From the NCBI GenBank assembly GCA_945865175.1, contig CAMBDA010000016.1, positions 1-64,000 of the forward strand: a stretch of 64,000 nt of DNA. Reading direction: 5' to 3'. The notes beneath the pieces were generated by a model. It made no database searches. It saw only the letters and a program-made list of their open reading frames with translations, and had not been told where the DNA came from. Made by a program: the position numbers and the translations under genes. How positions within the stretch are numbered: the stretch's first letter is position 1; each line of letters opens with the position of its first letter. Positions 45,871 through 54,963 of this stretch are shown here, one piece after another. This stretch comes from an uncultured Prevotellaceae bacterium. Lineage in GTDB: Bacteria; Bacteroidota; Bacteroidia; Bacteroidales; Bacteroidaceae.

Positions 45871-46380
45871 CTAGGCGTTGCTCTTCCGTTTGTTCTCCGC
45901 TGCCATCTCGTCGGCCAGCATCCGCCTGCCGGTGAGGAAGTAGATGATGAGCCCGATGCCCACGGCCTGCAGGGGAATGGCCATGAAGATGAGCAGGTGG
46001 GGGTTCTTGCCCACGTGGGACGTGGTTCCGTTGCTCACTATCCGGATGTCGATGTCTCCTTCCCTGAGGTGGGGGTTCTCGTCCACGTGGCACATGGTTC
46101 CCCAGATGCCCACGCCTGTCATGCCGCATCCCAGCAGGGTGAGTACCGTCCCGATGGCCAGCCGGCGCAGCAACTTGTCCTTGATGGTCTTGCGGCGGGG
46201 TGCCATCTTGCAGAGAAATTCCTCCACGTCCAGATTGGGGTTCTTGTCCAATGCGGCCAGCAGCAGTTCCGTGCGTTTGTTGGTGTTGTTCATCAGCAAT
46301 CTGGTTACGAGCAGTACCACACTCACGGGCAGTGCCACGCAGATTCCCAGTGCCATCACAGTTTCCGATAAATGTACCAT
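45871..46380 (-). CDS. DUF6249-like membrane protein
   Basis: 169 residues with an N-terminal helix (residues 8-29), a charged cytoplasmic stretch (TNKRTELLLAALDKNP), a second helix (about 75-93) and a third near the C terminus (about 130-150), then a basic tail. Proteins of this layout sit beside ECF sigma genes in many Bacteroidota and carry the phrase LLLAALDKNPNLDVEEF. Residues 97-106 and 121-130 repeat (CHVDENPHL and SHVGKNPHL), encoded by an imperfect 35-bp direct repeat. First gene of the sigma cluster. Confidence 0.72.
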   Translation of the reverse strand: MVHLSETVMALGICVALPVSVVLLVTRLLMNNTNKRTELLLAALDKNPNLDVEEFLCKMAPRRKTIKDKLLRRLAIGTVLTLLGCGMTGVGIWGTMCHVDENPHLREGDIDIRIVSNGTTSHVGKNPHLLIFMAIPLQAVGIGLIIYFLTGRRMLADEMAAENKRKSNA

Positions 46381-46511
46381 TTTTTGTTCCTTTCTTTTTT
46401 GTTTATGGGTTATACATTCATTATTCTTTTTCTCTTGTTCTCGAGCTTGCTCTGACTATATAACGAATGTGTGGCGGGAAATGTGACGTGAGGGATGAAA
46501 AAAGTGTGCTG

Positions 46512-46530
46512 CGCCCTAAACGGTAGGGCG
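46512..46530. other. Small perfect hairpin in the 293-bp gap before dcp
   Basis: CGCCCTA/TAGGGCG (46512-46518, 46524-46530) with a 5-nt loop. The gap 46381-46673 otherwise shows only an AT-rich leader ahead of the DUF6249 gene; no TAnnTTTG element is visible there, which could mean that the sigma cluster uses its own ECF-type promoter. Confidence 0.4.
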
Positions 46531-46673
46531 TTCAAAATAGCTGTTCCATTCGAGACCATATTGGCAATCCATACTTTCCTGTATCCTATGCACCCGCCGC
46601 TGTTTGGGCGTTTTCATGGAATGTCAGGAATGTGCCTGCCGTTGCAGTTGTTTTGAAACCCTGTACGGCTGCG

Positions 46674-48788
46674 CTATTTGTCGTCCCTGTCTCCGAAGCG
46701 TCCGCGCAACAGGGGCTCGATGCCAGGCTTGTGACCGCGGAAACCCACGTACATGTCCATGGCGTCGCGGGTGCCGCCGGGGGTGAGCACGTATTGGCGG
46801 AAGCGCTGTGCCACGGTGGGGCTGAAGATGTCGCCCGTTTCGCGGAAGGCCTCAAAGCCATCGCTCTCCAGCACCTCGGCCCACAGGTAGCTGTAGTAGC
46901 CGGCAGTGTAGCCGCCGCCCATGGTGTGGTTGAAATAGGTGGTGCGGTAGCGGGAGGGAATCTGGCGTGGCAGGCCACGGCCCTGCAAGGTAGACTGCTC
47001 GAATTGCATTACGTCGAAGGAATCGGGTATCTGGGCGAGGGTGTGGAAGTCCATGTCCAGGTATGAGGCGGCCAGATACTCCACGGTGGCAAAGCCCTGG
47101 CCGTACTTCTGGCTGCGCTCCATCTGCTCCACCAGCTCCTGGGGCAGCACTTCACCCGTCTTGTAGTGGGTGGCATACACTTGGAGCACTTCGGGAGCAA
47201 AGGCCCAGTGCTCGTTGATCTGGGAGGGTAGTTCCACAAAGTCGCGCGGCACATCGGACAGACCCTTGTAGGGCACATCAGTGAAGAAGCCATGGAGTGC
47301 ATGGCCGAACTCGTGGAACATGGTGCGTGTCTCATCCACGTTGAGCAGGGCAGGCTCTCCGGCAGCGGGCTTGGTGAAGTTGCACACGATGGAGATAATG
47401 GGCACGATGCGCTCGCCCTGTTCGGTATAGCGCAGGTCGCGATAGGAGGTACACCATGCTCCGCCCCGCTTGCTGGCGCGGGGGAAGAAGTCCATAAACA
47501 GTACGCCCAGCAACTGTCCTTGTGCGTCGGTGCACTCATAGGCCTGTGCATCGGGGTGGGGCAGCGGCACGTCCTGGAGCGGCTTCATCTGCAGGCCGTA
47601 CAGTCGGTTGGCGCAATAGAAGAGCCCTTCCCGCACATTTTCGAGCTGCAGATAGGGGCGCAGCTGGTTTTCGTCGAAACTGTATTTGGCCTGCTTGGCG
47701 CGGTCGGCATAGTAGCGCCAGTCCCATCCCTCAGGCTCCTCGGTGAGGCCGTCCTTACGTGCCTCCTGGCGGATGTCTTCCAGTTCCTGGGCGGCCACTT
47801 CAAGGGCGGGCTTCCACACCTGGTCGAGCAGGTTGTAGACGGCTACCGGCTGTTTGGCCATGCGGCGTTCCAGGGCCATACTGGCATAGTCGGGGTAGCC
47901 CATCAGGCGGGCTTTCTCCAGGCGTGCCTCCACAAGTCTGGCCACCACCTGGCGGTTATCGTTTTCGCCGCCATGGCATCCGCGCTGGGTGTAGGCCTCA
48001 AAAATGTCGCGGCGCAGGTCGCGGCAGGCCGAATACTGGAGGAAGGGCATCACGCTGGGATTGTGGAGCGTGAACATCCAGCCCCCCTTCTTGCCTGCTT
48101 CCTCAGCGGCCTCGGCGGCCGAGGCCACCAGGTCGGCTGGCAGCCCTTCCAGACTGTCCTTGTTGTTGATGACGAGCTGGTAGGCGTTGGTCTCGGCCAG
48201 CATGTGCTGCGAGAAGGTGGTCTCCAGCAGGGCTATCTCGTTGTTGAGCTCCTTGAGCCGCTCCTGTGCCTGCTTGTCCAGATTGGCACCACTGCGCACG
48301 AATTCCTTGTAGGTCTCCTCCACAAGCTTCTGCTGGATGGCGTCCAGATGGCTGCCCTTACGTTGTTCGTATACGGTCTTCACGCGTTCCCACAGGCGGC
48401 TGTCCATCATGATTTCGTCCTGATGGGTGGCCAGCATGGGCGACACCTTGGCATCCACCTCCTGCATGGCGGCGTTGGTGGCAGCGGCATCCTGGGCGAA
48501 GAACACGCTGGCCACTTGGCTGAGCAGCTGTCCGCTGCGGTCGAGAGCCAGGACGGTGTTCTCGAAGGTGGGTGCGTCCTTGCAGGTGGCGATGGCCTCT
48601 ATCTCGTCCTTCTGGGCCTTCATGGCCTTTTCGAAGGCGGGCAGATAGTGGGCATCTTCAATCTTCTCGAAAGGAGGGATGCCGTAGGGAGTGTCGAAAG
48701 TCTGGAGCAGTGGGTTGCTGTCGGTGGAGGGGGTGCATCCGCATGCCATCATGGTGGCCATGGTTGCCGCTAAGAGGTTTTTGTTCAT
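46674..48788 (-). CDS. dcp: M3 family dipeptidyl carboxypeptidase (Dcp/oligopeptidase A type), lipoprotein-like
   Basis: 704 residues. Zinc motif HEFGH in RTMFHEFGHALHGFFTD, with the M3 features GGGYTAGYYSYLW and DYASMALERRMAK. The N terminus is hydrophobic and ends MMACGC, a plausible lipobox, so the enzyme is probably in the periplasm. It trims or cuts short peptides. Single gene downstream of mlaF by about 70 bp. Confidence 0.93.
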   Translation of the reverse strand: MNKNLLAATMATMMACGCTPSTDSNPLLQTFDTPYGIPPFEKIEDAHYLPAFEKAMKAQKDEIEAIATCKDAPTFENTVLALDRSGQLLSQVASVFFAQDAAATNAAMQEVDAKVSPMLATHQDEIMMDSRLWERVKTVYEQRKGSHLDAIQQKLVEETYKEFVRSGANLDKQAQERLKELNNEIALLETTFSQHMLAETNAYQLVINNKDSLEGLPADLVASAAEAAEEAGKKGGWMFTLHNPSVMPFLQYSACRDLRRDIFEAYTQRGCHGGENDNRQVVARLVEARLEKARLMGYPDYASMALERRMAKQPVAVYNLLDQVWKPALEVAAQELEDIRQEARKDGLTEEPEGWDWRYYADRAKQAKYSFDENQLRPYLQLENVREGLFYCANRLYGLQMKPLQDVPLPHPDAQAYECTDAQGQLLGVLFMDFFPRASKRGGAWCTSYRDLRYTEQGERIVPIISIVCNFTKPAAGEPALLNVDETRTMFHEFGHALHGFFTDVPYKGLSDVPRDFVELPSQINEHWAFAPEVLQVYATHYKTGEVLPQELVEQMERSQKYGQGFATVEYLAASYLDMDFHTLAQIPDSFDVMQFEQSTLQGRGLPRQIPSRYRTTYFNHTMGGGYTAGYYSYLWAEVLESDGFEAFRETGDIFSPTVAQRFRQYVLTPGGTRDAMDMYVGFRGHKPGIEPLLRGRFGDRDDK

Positions 48789-48856
48789 GTTTTCTTGTGA
48801 TGGGTTGTTAGTGGTGTTTTATGTGAAAGGTGGGCCGGGATGAATCGGCCGGGCGG

Positions 48857-49618
48857 TCAGGCATTTCCGTTGGCCTCCTTCACCTTACGGAAGAGGTCGC
48901 TGGCAAAGATGAACGAGTTGAGCCGTTCGTTGGTGCTGGTCATGATCTGGTCCTTGTTGCCCTGCCATTCCTTTTGCCCCTGGTAGATGTAGACGATGTT
49001 TTCACCGATGCCCATGACAGAGTTCATGTCGTGGGTGTTGATGATGGTGGTCATGCGGTATTCGGTGGTGATGTCGTGGATGAGGTCGTCGATGACCAGA
49101 CTCGTCTTGGGGTCGAGGCCGCTGTTGGGCTCGTCGCAGAAGAGGTATTTGGGATTGAGGGCAATGGCGCGCGCGATGGCCACGCGCTTTTGCATGCCGC
49201 CGCTGATTTCGCCGGGGAGCTTGTTCTCGGCTCCCTTGAGGTTGACGCGCTCCAGACAGAAGCGTGCCCTCCGCTCGCGGTCGGCCTGGTTCTGGTCCGA
49301 GAACATGTCGAGGGGGAACATTACGTTTTCCAGCACGCTCATTGAGTCGAAGAGTGCCGCGCTCTGGAAAATCATACCCATCTCCCTGCGGATGAGCACC
49401 TGCTCGCGCTTGTTCATCTGTACAAAATCGCGCCCGTCGTAGAGCACCTGTCCGCGGGTGGGGGTGAGCAGTCCCACGATGTTCTTCATGAGCACGGTCT
49501 TGCCGCTGCCGCTTTGTCCGATGATGAGGTTGGTCTTCCCTTCCTCGAATACAGCGTTGATGTCGTGGAGCACTTCCTTGTCCTCGAACGACTTGTAGAG
49601 GTTTCTAAGTTCAATCAT
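48857..49618 (-). CDS. mlaF: ABC transporter ATP-binding protein, MlaF type
   Basis: 253 residues. Walker A GQSGSGKT, Q-loop MGMIFQSAALFDSMSV (the family-typical GALFDS region), signature SGGMQKRVAIARA, Walker B YLFCDEPNSGLDP, H-switch INTHDM. It powers lipid transport with MlaE, encoded 20 bp upstream. No MCE protein gene (MlaD) follows. Confidence 0.93.
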   Translation of the reverse strand: MIELRNLYKSFEDKEVLHDINAVFEEGKTNLIIGQSGSGKTVLMKNIVGLLTPTRGQVLYDGRDFVQMNKREQVLIRREMGMIFQSAALFDSMSVLENVMFPLDMFSDQNQADRERRARFCLERVNLKGAENKLPGEISGGMQKRVAIARAIALNPKYLFCDEPNSGLDPKTSLVIDDLIHDITTEYRMTTIINTHDMNSVMGIGENIVYIYQGQKEWQGNKDQIMTSTNERLNSFIFASDLFRKVKEANGNA

Positions 49619-49638
49619 ACCGGGGATGGATTATATTT

Positions 49639-50388
49639 TCAGCTGAGGAGCTGTGTGAGGAAAATGTCGGCAAAGAGGATGAGCATGCTGCTGCGCACCA
49701 CGGCATTGGTGCTGGCCTTGCCCACGTCGAAGGAGCCGCCCTCCACGGTGTAGCCGTAGAACGAGGACACGCTGGCAATGATGAAGGCGAAGAAGAGGCT
49801 CTTGATGATGGACATCCACACGTACCACTGGTTAAAATCGTGCAGCAGTCCCAGGGTGAGGTCGTCCACCGTGATGACACCCATGATGGCGGTGGCATAG
49901 GCCCCGATGAATCCGAAGGCGATGCTGAAGATGACCAGGAAGGGTATCATCGTGAGCAGGCCCAGAATCTTGGGCAGGATGAGGAACGAGGCCGAGTTGA
50001 TGCCCATGATTTCCAGCGCGTCGATTTGCTGCGTCACCCGCATGGTGCCAATCTCGGACGCGATGTTGCTGCCCACCTTTCCGCTCAGGATAAGGCACAT
50101 GATGCTACTGGAGAACTCCAACAGCATGATTTCGCGGGTGGTGTAGCCGGTGGTGAAGGCGGGCATCCAGGGGCTTTGGATGTTGAGCTTGATTTGGATG
50201 CAGATGACGGCGCCGATGAAGAAACTGATGAGCAGCACGATGCCGATGGAGTCGACACCCAGCTGCGACATCTCCTTGACATATTGCTTCAGGAACATGC
50301 GCCATCGCTCAGGCAGGCTGAAAACCTTGCCCATAAGTATCAAATATTGGCCGAAAGCGGCCAGAAAACGGTGTAAAATCATATTCAT
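49639..50388 (-). CDS. mlaE: MlaE-family lipid ABC transporter permease
   Basis: 249 residues, five to six helices. Permease features include EFSSSIMCLILSGKVGSNIASEIGTMRVTQQIDALEIMGINSASFLILPKILG and the C-terminal ESFDVGKASTNAVVRSSM-like region. It belongs to the MCE/Mla phospholipid trafficking systems of Gram-negative envelopes. First gene of the mlaEF pair, divergent from lptB. Confidence 0.93.
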   Translation of the reverse strand: MNMILHRFLAAFGQYLILMGKVFSLPERWRMFLKQYVKEMSQLGVDSIGIVLLISFFIGAVICIQIKLNIQSPWMPAFTTGYTTREIMLLEFSSSIMCLILSGKVGSNIASEIGTMRVTQQIDALEIMGINSASFLILPKILGLLTMIPFLVIFSIAFGFIGAYATAIMGVITVDDLTLGLLHDFNQWYVWMSIIKSLFFAFIIASVSSFYGYTVEGGSFDVGKASTNAVVRSSMLILFADIFLTQLLS

Positions 50389-50404
50389 CTTGTTGTTGAC
50401 AAGG

Positions 50405-50473
50405 CAAAATTACGCTTTTTATCCTAAAAAATGTAACAAATGGGTGCGGTTTTTCGCTTTTTTCGTACTTTTG
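50405..50473. promoter_or_regulatory. Divergent promoter region between mlaEF and lptB
   Basis: Minus-strand -7 TAATTTTG (50412-50405) faces mlaE with TTG 24 bp upstream; plus-strand -7 TACTTTTG (50466-50473) faces lptB, 18 bp before its ATG, with no clear upstream TTG. Two lipid-transport units thus share a 103-bp control region. Confidence 0.45.
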
Positions 50474-50491
50474 CGGACAAAATGTTGAACA

Positions 50492-51325
50492 ATGGAACAA
50501 GAAACCCCTTACCAGCCCTCTCCTGAGGGCACAACTGCGGTTGCGCAGCCCCTGCTGGAACTGCGCAGCGAGGGTCTGGTGAAAGTGTACGGCAAGCGCA
50601 CGGTGGTGAACAACGTGAGCTTTCACGTGAGACAGGGCGAGATAGTGGGGCTGTTGGGTCCCAACGGTGCCGGCAAGACCACCTCGTTCTACATGACCAC
50701 GGGTCTGGTGGTGCCCAATGCGGGCCGCATCTTCCTGGGCGACCATGAGATAACCGACTATCCCGTATACCGCCGCGCCCGCCACGGCATCGGCTATCTG
50801 GCTCAGGAGGCCAGTGTGTTCAGGAAGATGACCGTGGAGGACAATATCGCCAGTGTGCTGGAGATGACCGGCCGCCCCAAGGCATACCAGCGCGAGAAAC
50901 TGGAGAGCCTGATTGCCGAATTCCGCTTGCAGAAAGTGCGTAAGAATCTGGGCGACCAGCTCTCGGGCGGTGAGCGGCGCCGCACCGAGATTGCCCGTTG
51001 TCTGGCCATCGACCCCAAGTTCATCATGCTCGACGAGCCTTTTGCGGGTGTGGACCCCATTGCGGTGGAGGACATCCAGTATATCGTGTGGAAGCTGAAG
51101 CAGCGCAACATCGGCGTGCTCATCACCGACCACAATGTGGAGGAGACGCTCTGCATCACCGACCGGGCCTATCTCCTTTTCGAGGGCCAGATACTCTTCC
51201 ACGGAACCCCTCAGGAACTGTCGGTGAATCCGGTGGTGCTGGACAAGTATCTGACCAACAGTTTTGTGCTCAGGATGAAGGATTTTGCCAGAATGGACGC
51301 TGAACGCTCTGCCCAAATGGGCTGA
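50492..51325 (+). CDS. lptB: LPS export ABC transporter ATP-binding protein LptB
   Basis: 277 residues. Walker [15 protein letters not shown]-loop [14 protein letters not shown], signature [15 protein letters not shown], Walker [14 protein letters not shown], with the LptB-typical [13 protein letters not shown] and [10 protein letters not shown]. It drives LPS from the inner membrane to the Lpt bridge. It carries about 25 extra residues at each end relative to the core family length. Confidence 0.95.
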   Translation: MEQETPYQPSPEGTTAVAQPLLELRSEGLVKVYGKRTVVNNVSFHVRQGEIVGLLGPNGAGKTTSFYMTTGLVVPNAGRIFLGDHEITDYPVYRRARHGIGYLAQEASVFRKMTVEDNIASVLEMTGRPKAYQREKLESLIAEFRLQKVRKNLGDQLSGGERRRTEIARCLAIDPKFIMLDEPFAGVDPIAVEDIQYIVWKLKQRNIGVLITDHNVEETLCITDRAYLLFEGQILFHGTPQELSVNPVVLDKYLTNSFVLRMKDFARMDAERSAQMG

Positions 51326-51360
51326 AAATGGGGCGGAAGGGAGTTTTTTGCAGGCATAAT

Positions 51361-51391
51361 TTGAAAATATTGCAGAAAAATCGTACCTTTG
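51361..51391 (+). promoter_or_regulatory. Promoter of tig
   Basis: TTTG ending 51363, 20 bp, TACCTTTG at 51384-51391: full consensus. The leader of about 70 nt ends in an alternating AT tract (51443-51454) close to the ATG. Confidence 0.68.
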
Positions 51392-51468
51392 TGCGCTTTT
51401 TCCGCGCTATTGGCGGGAAACAGGGAAGAAAAGAACTTACAAATATATATATATAGGACAAAAGAAAA

Positions 51469-52833
51469 ATGAACGTTTCATTTGAAAATGTAGACAAGGT
51501 GAATGCCTTGATCACACTCAAGATTGAGAAGGCAGATTATGAAGGTAAGGTGGCAGAGGCCATCAAGGACTTCCGCAAGAAGGCCAGCATCCCCGGCTTC
51601 CGTCCGGGCCAGGTGCCTGTGAGCTTGCTGAAAAAGCGTTTCGGCACAGAGATTCTGGCCGAGCAGGTGAACAAGGTGATGGTGGACGAGCTCTATAAAT
51701 ACATCCGCGAACAGAAAATCAACATTCTGGGCGAGCCCATGCCCAATGTGGAGAAGCAGCAGCCCGTCGACTTCAAGACTCAGGAGGATTTTACCTTCGT
51801 CTTCGATGTGGCCCTGGCTCCCGAGTTTGACGCCACACTGAGCGACAAGGACACCCTGGACCGCTATATCATTGACGTTACCGACGAAATGGTGGAGAAC
51901 CAGGTGAAGCAGTATGCACAGCGTGGCGGACACTATGACAAGGTGGAGGAATACCAGAACGGTGACATGACCAAGGGTCATCTGGCACAGCTCGACGAGA
52001 ACGGCAATGTCATGGAAGGCGGCGTGCAGGTGGAGGATGCAGTGATGCTCCCCAGCTACATAAAGGACGATGAGCAGAAGGCCAAGTTTGAGGGCAGCAA
52101 GGTGGGCGACGTGCTCATCATCAACCCTGCCAAGGCCTATGGCAACAGCGAGGCCGAACTGGCCAGCCTGCTGAAGATAAGCAAGGAGGAGGCCGCAACG
52201 ATGACCTCCGACTTCAGCTACCAGCTTGCCGAACTCACCCGCTACCAGCCTGCCGAGCTCAACCAGGAACTGTTCGACGCTGTGCTGGGCGAGGGTGTAG
52301 TGAACGGCGAGGAGGAGTTCCGTGCATTCGTGAAGAAGCAGGTTGAGGGCCAGTTTGCAGTGGATGCCGAATACAAGTTTGTGCTGGACCTGCGCACCTA
52401 TATGATGGAGCGCGTGGGTGCCCTGGAGTTCCCTGAGCAGCTGCTCAAGCGCTTCATGCAGCTCAATAACCCCGAGAAGACGGCCGAGGACCTGGACAAG
52501 GAGTTCCCCGAGAGCGTGAAGGAACTGCAGTGGTACCTCATCCGCGAGAAGCTGTGCGAGCAGCTCGACGTGAAGATCAGCCGCGACGATGTGCTGGCCG
52601 TGGCCAAGGACGTCACCCGTATGCAGTTTGCCCAGTATGGCATGATTAACGTGCCCGATGACGTGCTCGACAAGTATGCCCAGGAAATGCTCACCAAGAA
52701 GGAACAGATTGACAATCTTACCGCCCGCGCCGTGGAGAAGGCCCTGGCTGCCAAGGTGATGGAAACCGTCACACTGGCCGACAAGCATGTGAGCCTGGAG
52801 GAATTCAACAAGCTGTTTGAGGCGCAGGACTGA
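51469..52833 (+). CDS. tig: Trigger factor
   Basis: 454 residues. The N-terminal ribosome-docking motif GFRPGQVP lies near residues 44-51 of a typical trigger-factor arm domain. The middle PPIase region is diverged and the C-terminal substrate-binding arms are helical. It chaperones nascent chains at the ribosome exit. tig-clpP-clpX is the common order. Confidence 0.94.
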   Translation: MNVSFENVDKVNALITLKIEKADYEGKVAEAIKDFRKKASIPGFRPGQVPVSLLKKRFGTEILAEQVNKVMVDELYKYIREQKINILGEPMPNVEKQQPVDFKTQEDFTFVFDVALAPEFDATLSDKDTLDRYIIDVTDEMVENQVKQYAQRGGHYDKVEEYQNGDMTKGHLAQLDENGNVMEGGVQVEDAVMLPSYIKDDEQKAKFEGSKVGDVLIINPAKAYGNSEAELASLLKISKEEAATMTSDFSYQLAELTRYQPAELNQELFDAVLGEGVVNGEEEFRAFVKKQVEGQFAVDAEYKFVLDLRTYMMERVGALEFPEQLLKRFMQLNNPEKTAEDLDKEFPESVKELQWYLIREKLCEQLDVKISRDDVLAVAKDVTRMQFAQYGMINVPDDVLDKYAQEMLTKKEQIDNLTARAVEKALAAKVMETVTLADKHVSLEEFNKLFEAQD

Positions 52834-52886
52834 TGCCCGTCCCTGCAGGAGAGAAAAGGAATCAACCAGAATCCGCATAACTTTGG

Positions 52887-52922
52887 GAACCTGACGGGAT
52901 GCACAGCCTCCCGCTCAGGTTC
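52887..52922 (+). other. Stem-loop ahead of clpP
   Basis: GAACCTGA with GGGA (52887-52899) pairs with TCCC and TCAGGTTC (52909-52922); loop 9 nt. It lies just after a TAACTTTG (52878-52885) that could be a clpP -7 element, so it may be a 5' leader hairpin; it could also mark the end of tig mRNA. No T tract follows. Confidence 0.45.
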
Positions 52923-52968
52923 TCAATGCTTATCTATATACATTATTATTAATATATCCATTCGACCG

Positions 52969-53634
52969 ATGAACAACGATTTCAGGAAATATGCCACCCG
53001 CCATCTGGGCATGAACAGCCAGGTGCTTGACGATGTGGTGAGCATGCAGAACCAGTACATGAACCCCTATATCCTGGAGGAGAGGCAGCTCAATGTGACA
53101 CAGATGGACGTATTCAGCCGCCTTATGATGGACCGCATCATCTTCCTGGGCACCGAAATCAATGACTACACTGCCAACACCCTGCAGGCACAGCTGCTCT
53201 ATCTCGACAGTGTGGACCCCGGCAAGGACATCAGCATCTATGTGAACAGTCCTGGCGGAAGCGTGTATGCAGGTCTGGGCATCTATGACACCATGCAGTT
53301 TATCAACAGCGACGTGGCCACCATCTGCACCGGAATGGCCGCCAGCATGGCTGCCGTACTGCTTGTGGCAGGAGCCGAGGGCAAGCGCAGTGCCCTCACG
53401 CACAGCCGTGTGATGATTCATCAGCCCATGGGCGGCGCTCAAGGACAGGCCAGCGACATCGAAATCACGGCACGAGAGATACAGAAGTTGAAGAAGGAAC
53501 TCTACACCATCATTGCCAACCATTCCCACACCCCCTTCGACAAGGTGTGGGCCGACAGTGACCGCGACTACTGGATGACCGCCCAGGAGGCCTGTGAGTA
53601 CGGCATGGTGGACCAGGTGCTCCAGCGCAAGTGA
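52969..53634 (+). CDS. clpP: ATP-dependent Clp protease proteolytic subunit
   Basis: 221 residues. The nucleophile Ser is in [10 protein letters not shown], the His in [11 protein letters not shown], and the Asp in the region after. It forms the tetradecameric protease that works with ClpX, encoded 19 bp downstream. Typical N-terminal extension for Bacteroidota (about 25 residues). Confidence 0.96.
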   Translation: MNNDFRKYATRHLGMNSQVLDDVVSMQNQYMNPYILEERQLNVTQMDVFSRLMMDRIIFLGTEINDYTANTLQAQLLYLDSVDPGKDISIYVNSPGGSVYAGLGIYDTMQFINSDVATICTGMAASMAAVLLVAGAEGKRSALTHSRVMIHQPMGGAQGQASDIEITAREIQKLKKELYTIIANHSHTPFDKVWADSDRDYWMTAQEACEYGMVDQVLQRK

Positions 53635-53653
53635 AAAGGATAATCGAACAGAA

Positions 53654-54865
53654 ATGAAGAAGACCCAAAACGTATGCTCCTTCTGCGGCAGACCGCAGAA
53701 GGAGGCCGGTTTGCTGTTGCAGGGGCTCGACGGCTTTATCTGCTGCGACTGTGCTCACCGCGCCATAGAAATCTACAGGGAGCAGATGCCTGTGGAAGAC
53801 CGCTTCAAACTTGAAAAAGTACCCACCCCCCAGGAGATAAAGGACTATCTGGACCAGTATGTCATCGGGCAGGACGATGCCAAGAAGTATTTGTCCGTTT
53901 CGGTCTACAACCATTACAAGCGCCTGCTCCAGAACAAGGAGGACAGTGAGGTGGAGCTGGAGAAGAGCAACATCATCATGATAGGCACCACGGGTACGGG
54001 AAAGACCCTGCTGGCCCGCACCATCGCCAAGCTGCTCAAGGTGCCCTTCACCATCGTGGACGCCACTGTATTCACCGAGGCCGGTTACGTGGGCGAGGAC
54101 GTGGAGAGCATCCTCAGCCGCCTGCTGCAGGTGGCCGACTATGACGTGGAGGCGGCCCAGCGCGGCATCGTGTTCATCGATGAGATAGACAAAATCGCAC
54201 GCAAGAGCGACAACCCCAGCATCACACGCGACGTGAGCGGAGAGGGTGTGCAGCAGAGCTTGCTGAAGCTGCTGGAAGGCAGTATGGTGAACGTGCCGCC
54301 AAAGGGCGGACGCAAGCATCCCGAACAGGACTATATCCATGTGGATACCCGCAACATCCTGTTTATCTGCGGCGGTGCCTTCGATGGCATAGAGAAGAAG
54401 ATTGCGCAGCGGCTCAACACCCACACCGTGGGCTACAACAGCGTGCAGAACAAGCAGCGAATCGACAGCAAGAACCTGATGAAGTATGTGCTTCCGCAGG
54501 ATCTCAAGTCCTTTGGCCTCATTCCTGAAATCATCGGGCGCCTGCCGGTGCTCACCTATCTAAATCCCCTCGACCGCGAAGCACTCTACAATATCCTCAC
54601 GCAGCCCAAGAACTCGCTGGTGAAGCAACAGGAGAAACTTTTTGCCATGGACCAGGTGGAGCTCTCCTTCGAGGAGGAGGCCCTCCAGTATATGGTGGAC
54701 AAGGCATTGGAGTACAAGTTGGGCGCGCGCGGCTTGCGCAGCATCATGGAGAGCGTGATGATTGACGCACAGTTTGATGCACCTTCGCGCAAGGGGGAAA
54801 AACTGGTGATAACCAAGGATTATGTGAAAAAACAGTTGGAAAAAAACACCCAATTGTATGCTTGA
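53654..54865 (+). CDS. clpX: ATP-dependent Clp protease ATP-binding subunit ClpX
   Basis: 403 residues from the ATG at 53654. N-terminal zinc-binding domain with CSFC (Cys8, Cys11) and CCDC (Cys30-33), Walker A GTTGTGKT, Walker [11 protein letters not shown]. The longer frame overlaps clpP and is rejected. It unfolds substrates for ClpP. Confidence 0.96.
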   Translation: MKKTQNVCSFCGRPQKEAGLLLQGLDGFICCDCAHRAIEIYREQMPVEDRFKLEKVPTPQEIKDYLDQYVIGQDDAKKYLSVSVYNHYKRLLQNKEDSEVELEKSNIIMIGTTGTGKTLLARTIAKLLKVPFTIVDATVFTEAGYVGEDVESILSRLLQVADYDVEAAQRGIVFIDEIDKIARKSDNPSITRDVSGEGVQQSLLKLLEGSMVNVPPKGGRKHPEQDYIHVDTRNILFICGGAFDGIEKKIAQRLNTHTVGYNSVQNKQRIDSKNLMKYVLPQDLKSFGLIPEIIGRLPVLTYLNPLDREALYNILTQPKNSLVKQQEKLFAMDQVELSFEEEALQYMVDKALEYKLGARGLRSIMESVMIDAQFDAPSRKGEKLVITKDYVKKQLEKNTQLYA

Positions 54866-54907
54866 GCCGCTTTTTTGCACGTCAGGCGTATAAAAAAAGG
54901 CTGAAAA

Positions 54908-54938
54908 TTGTGTAATTCTGAAAAAAGTTGTATCTTTG
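54908..54938 (+). promoter_or_regulatory. Promoter of recQ
   Basis: TTG at 54908-54910, 20 bp, TATCTTTG at 54931-54938: full consensus, 25 bp before the ATG. Confidence 0.68.
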
Positions 54939-54963
54939 TGATTGCCTATTATCAGAATCAGCA

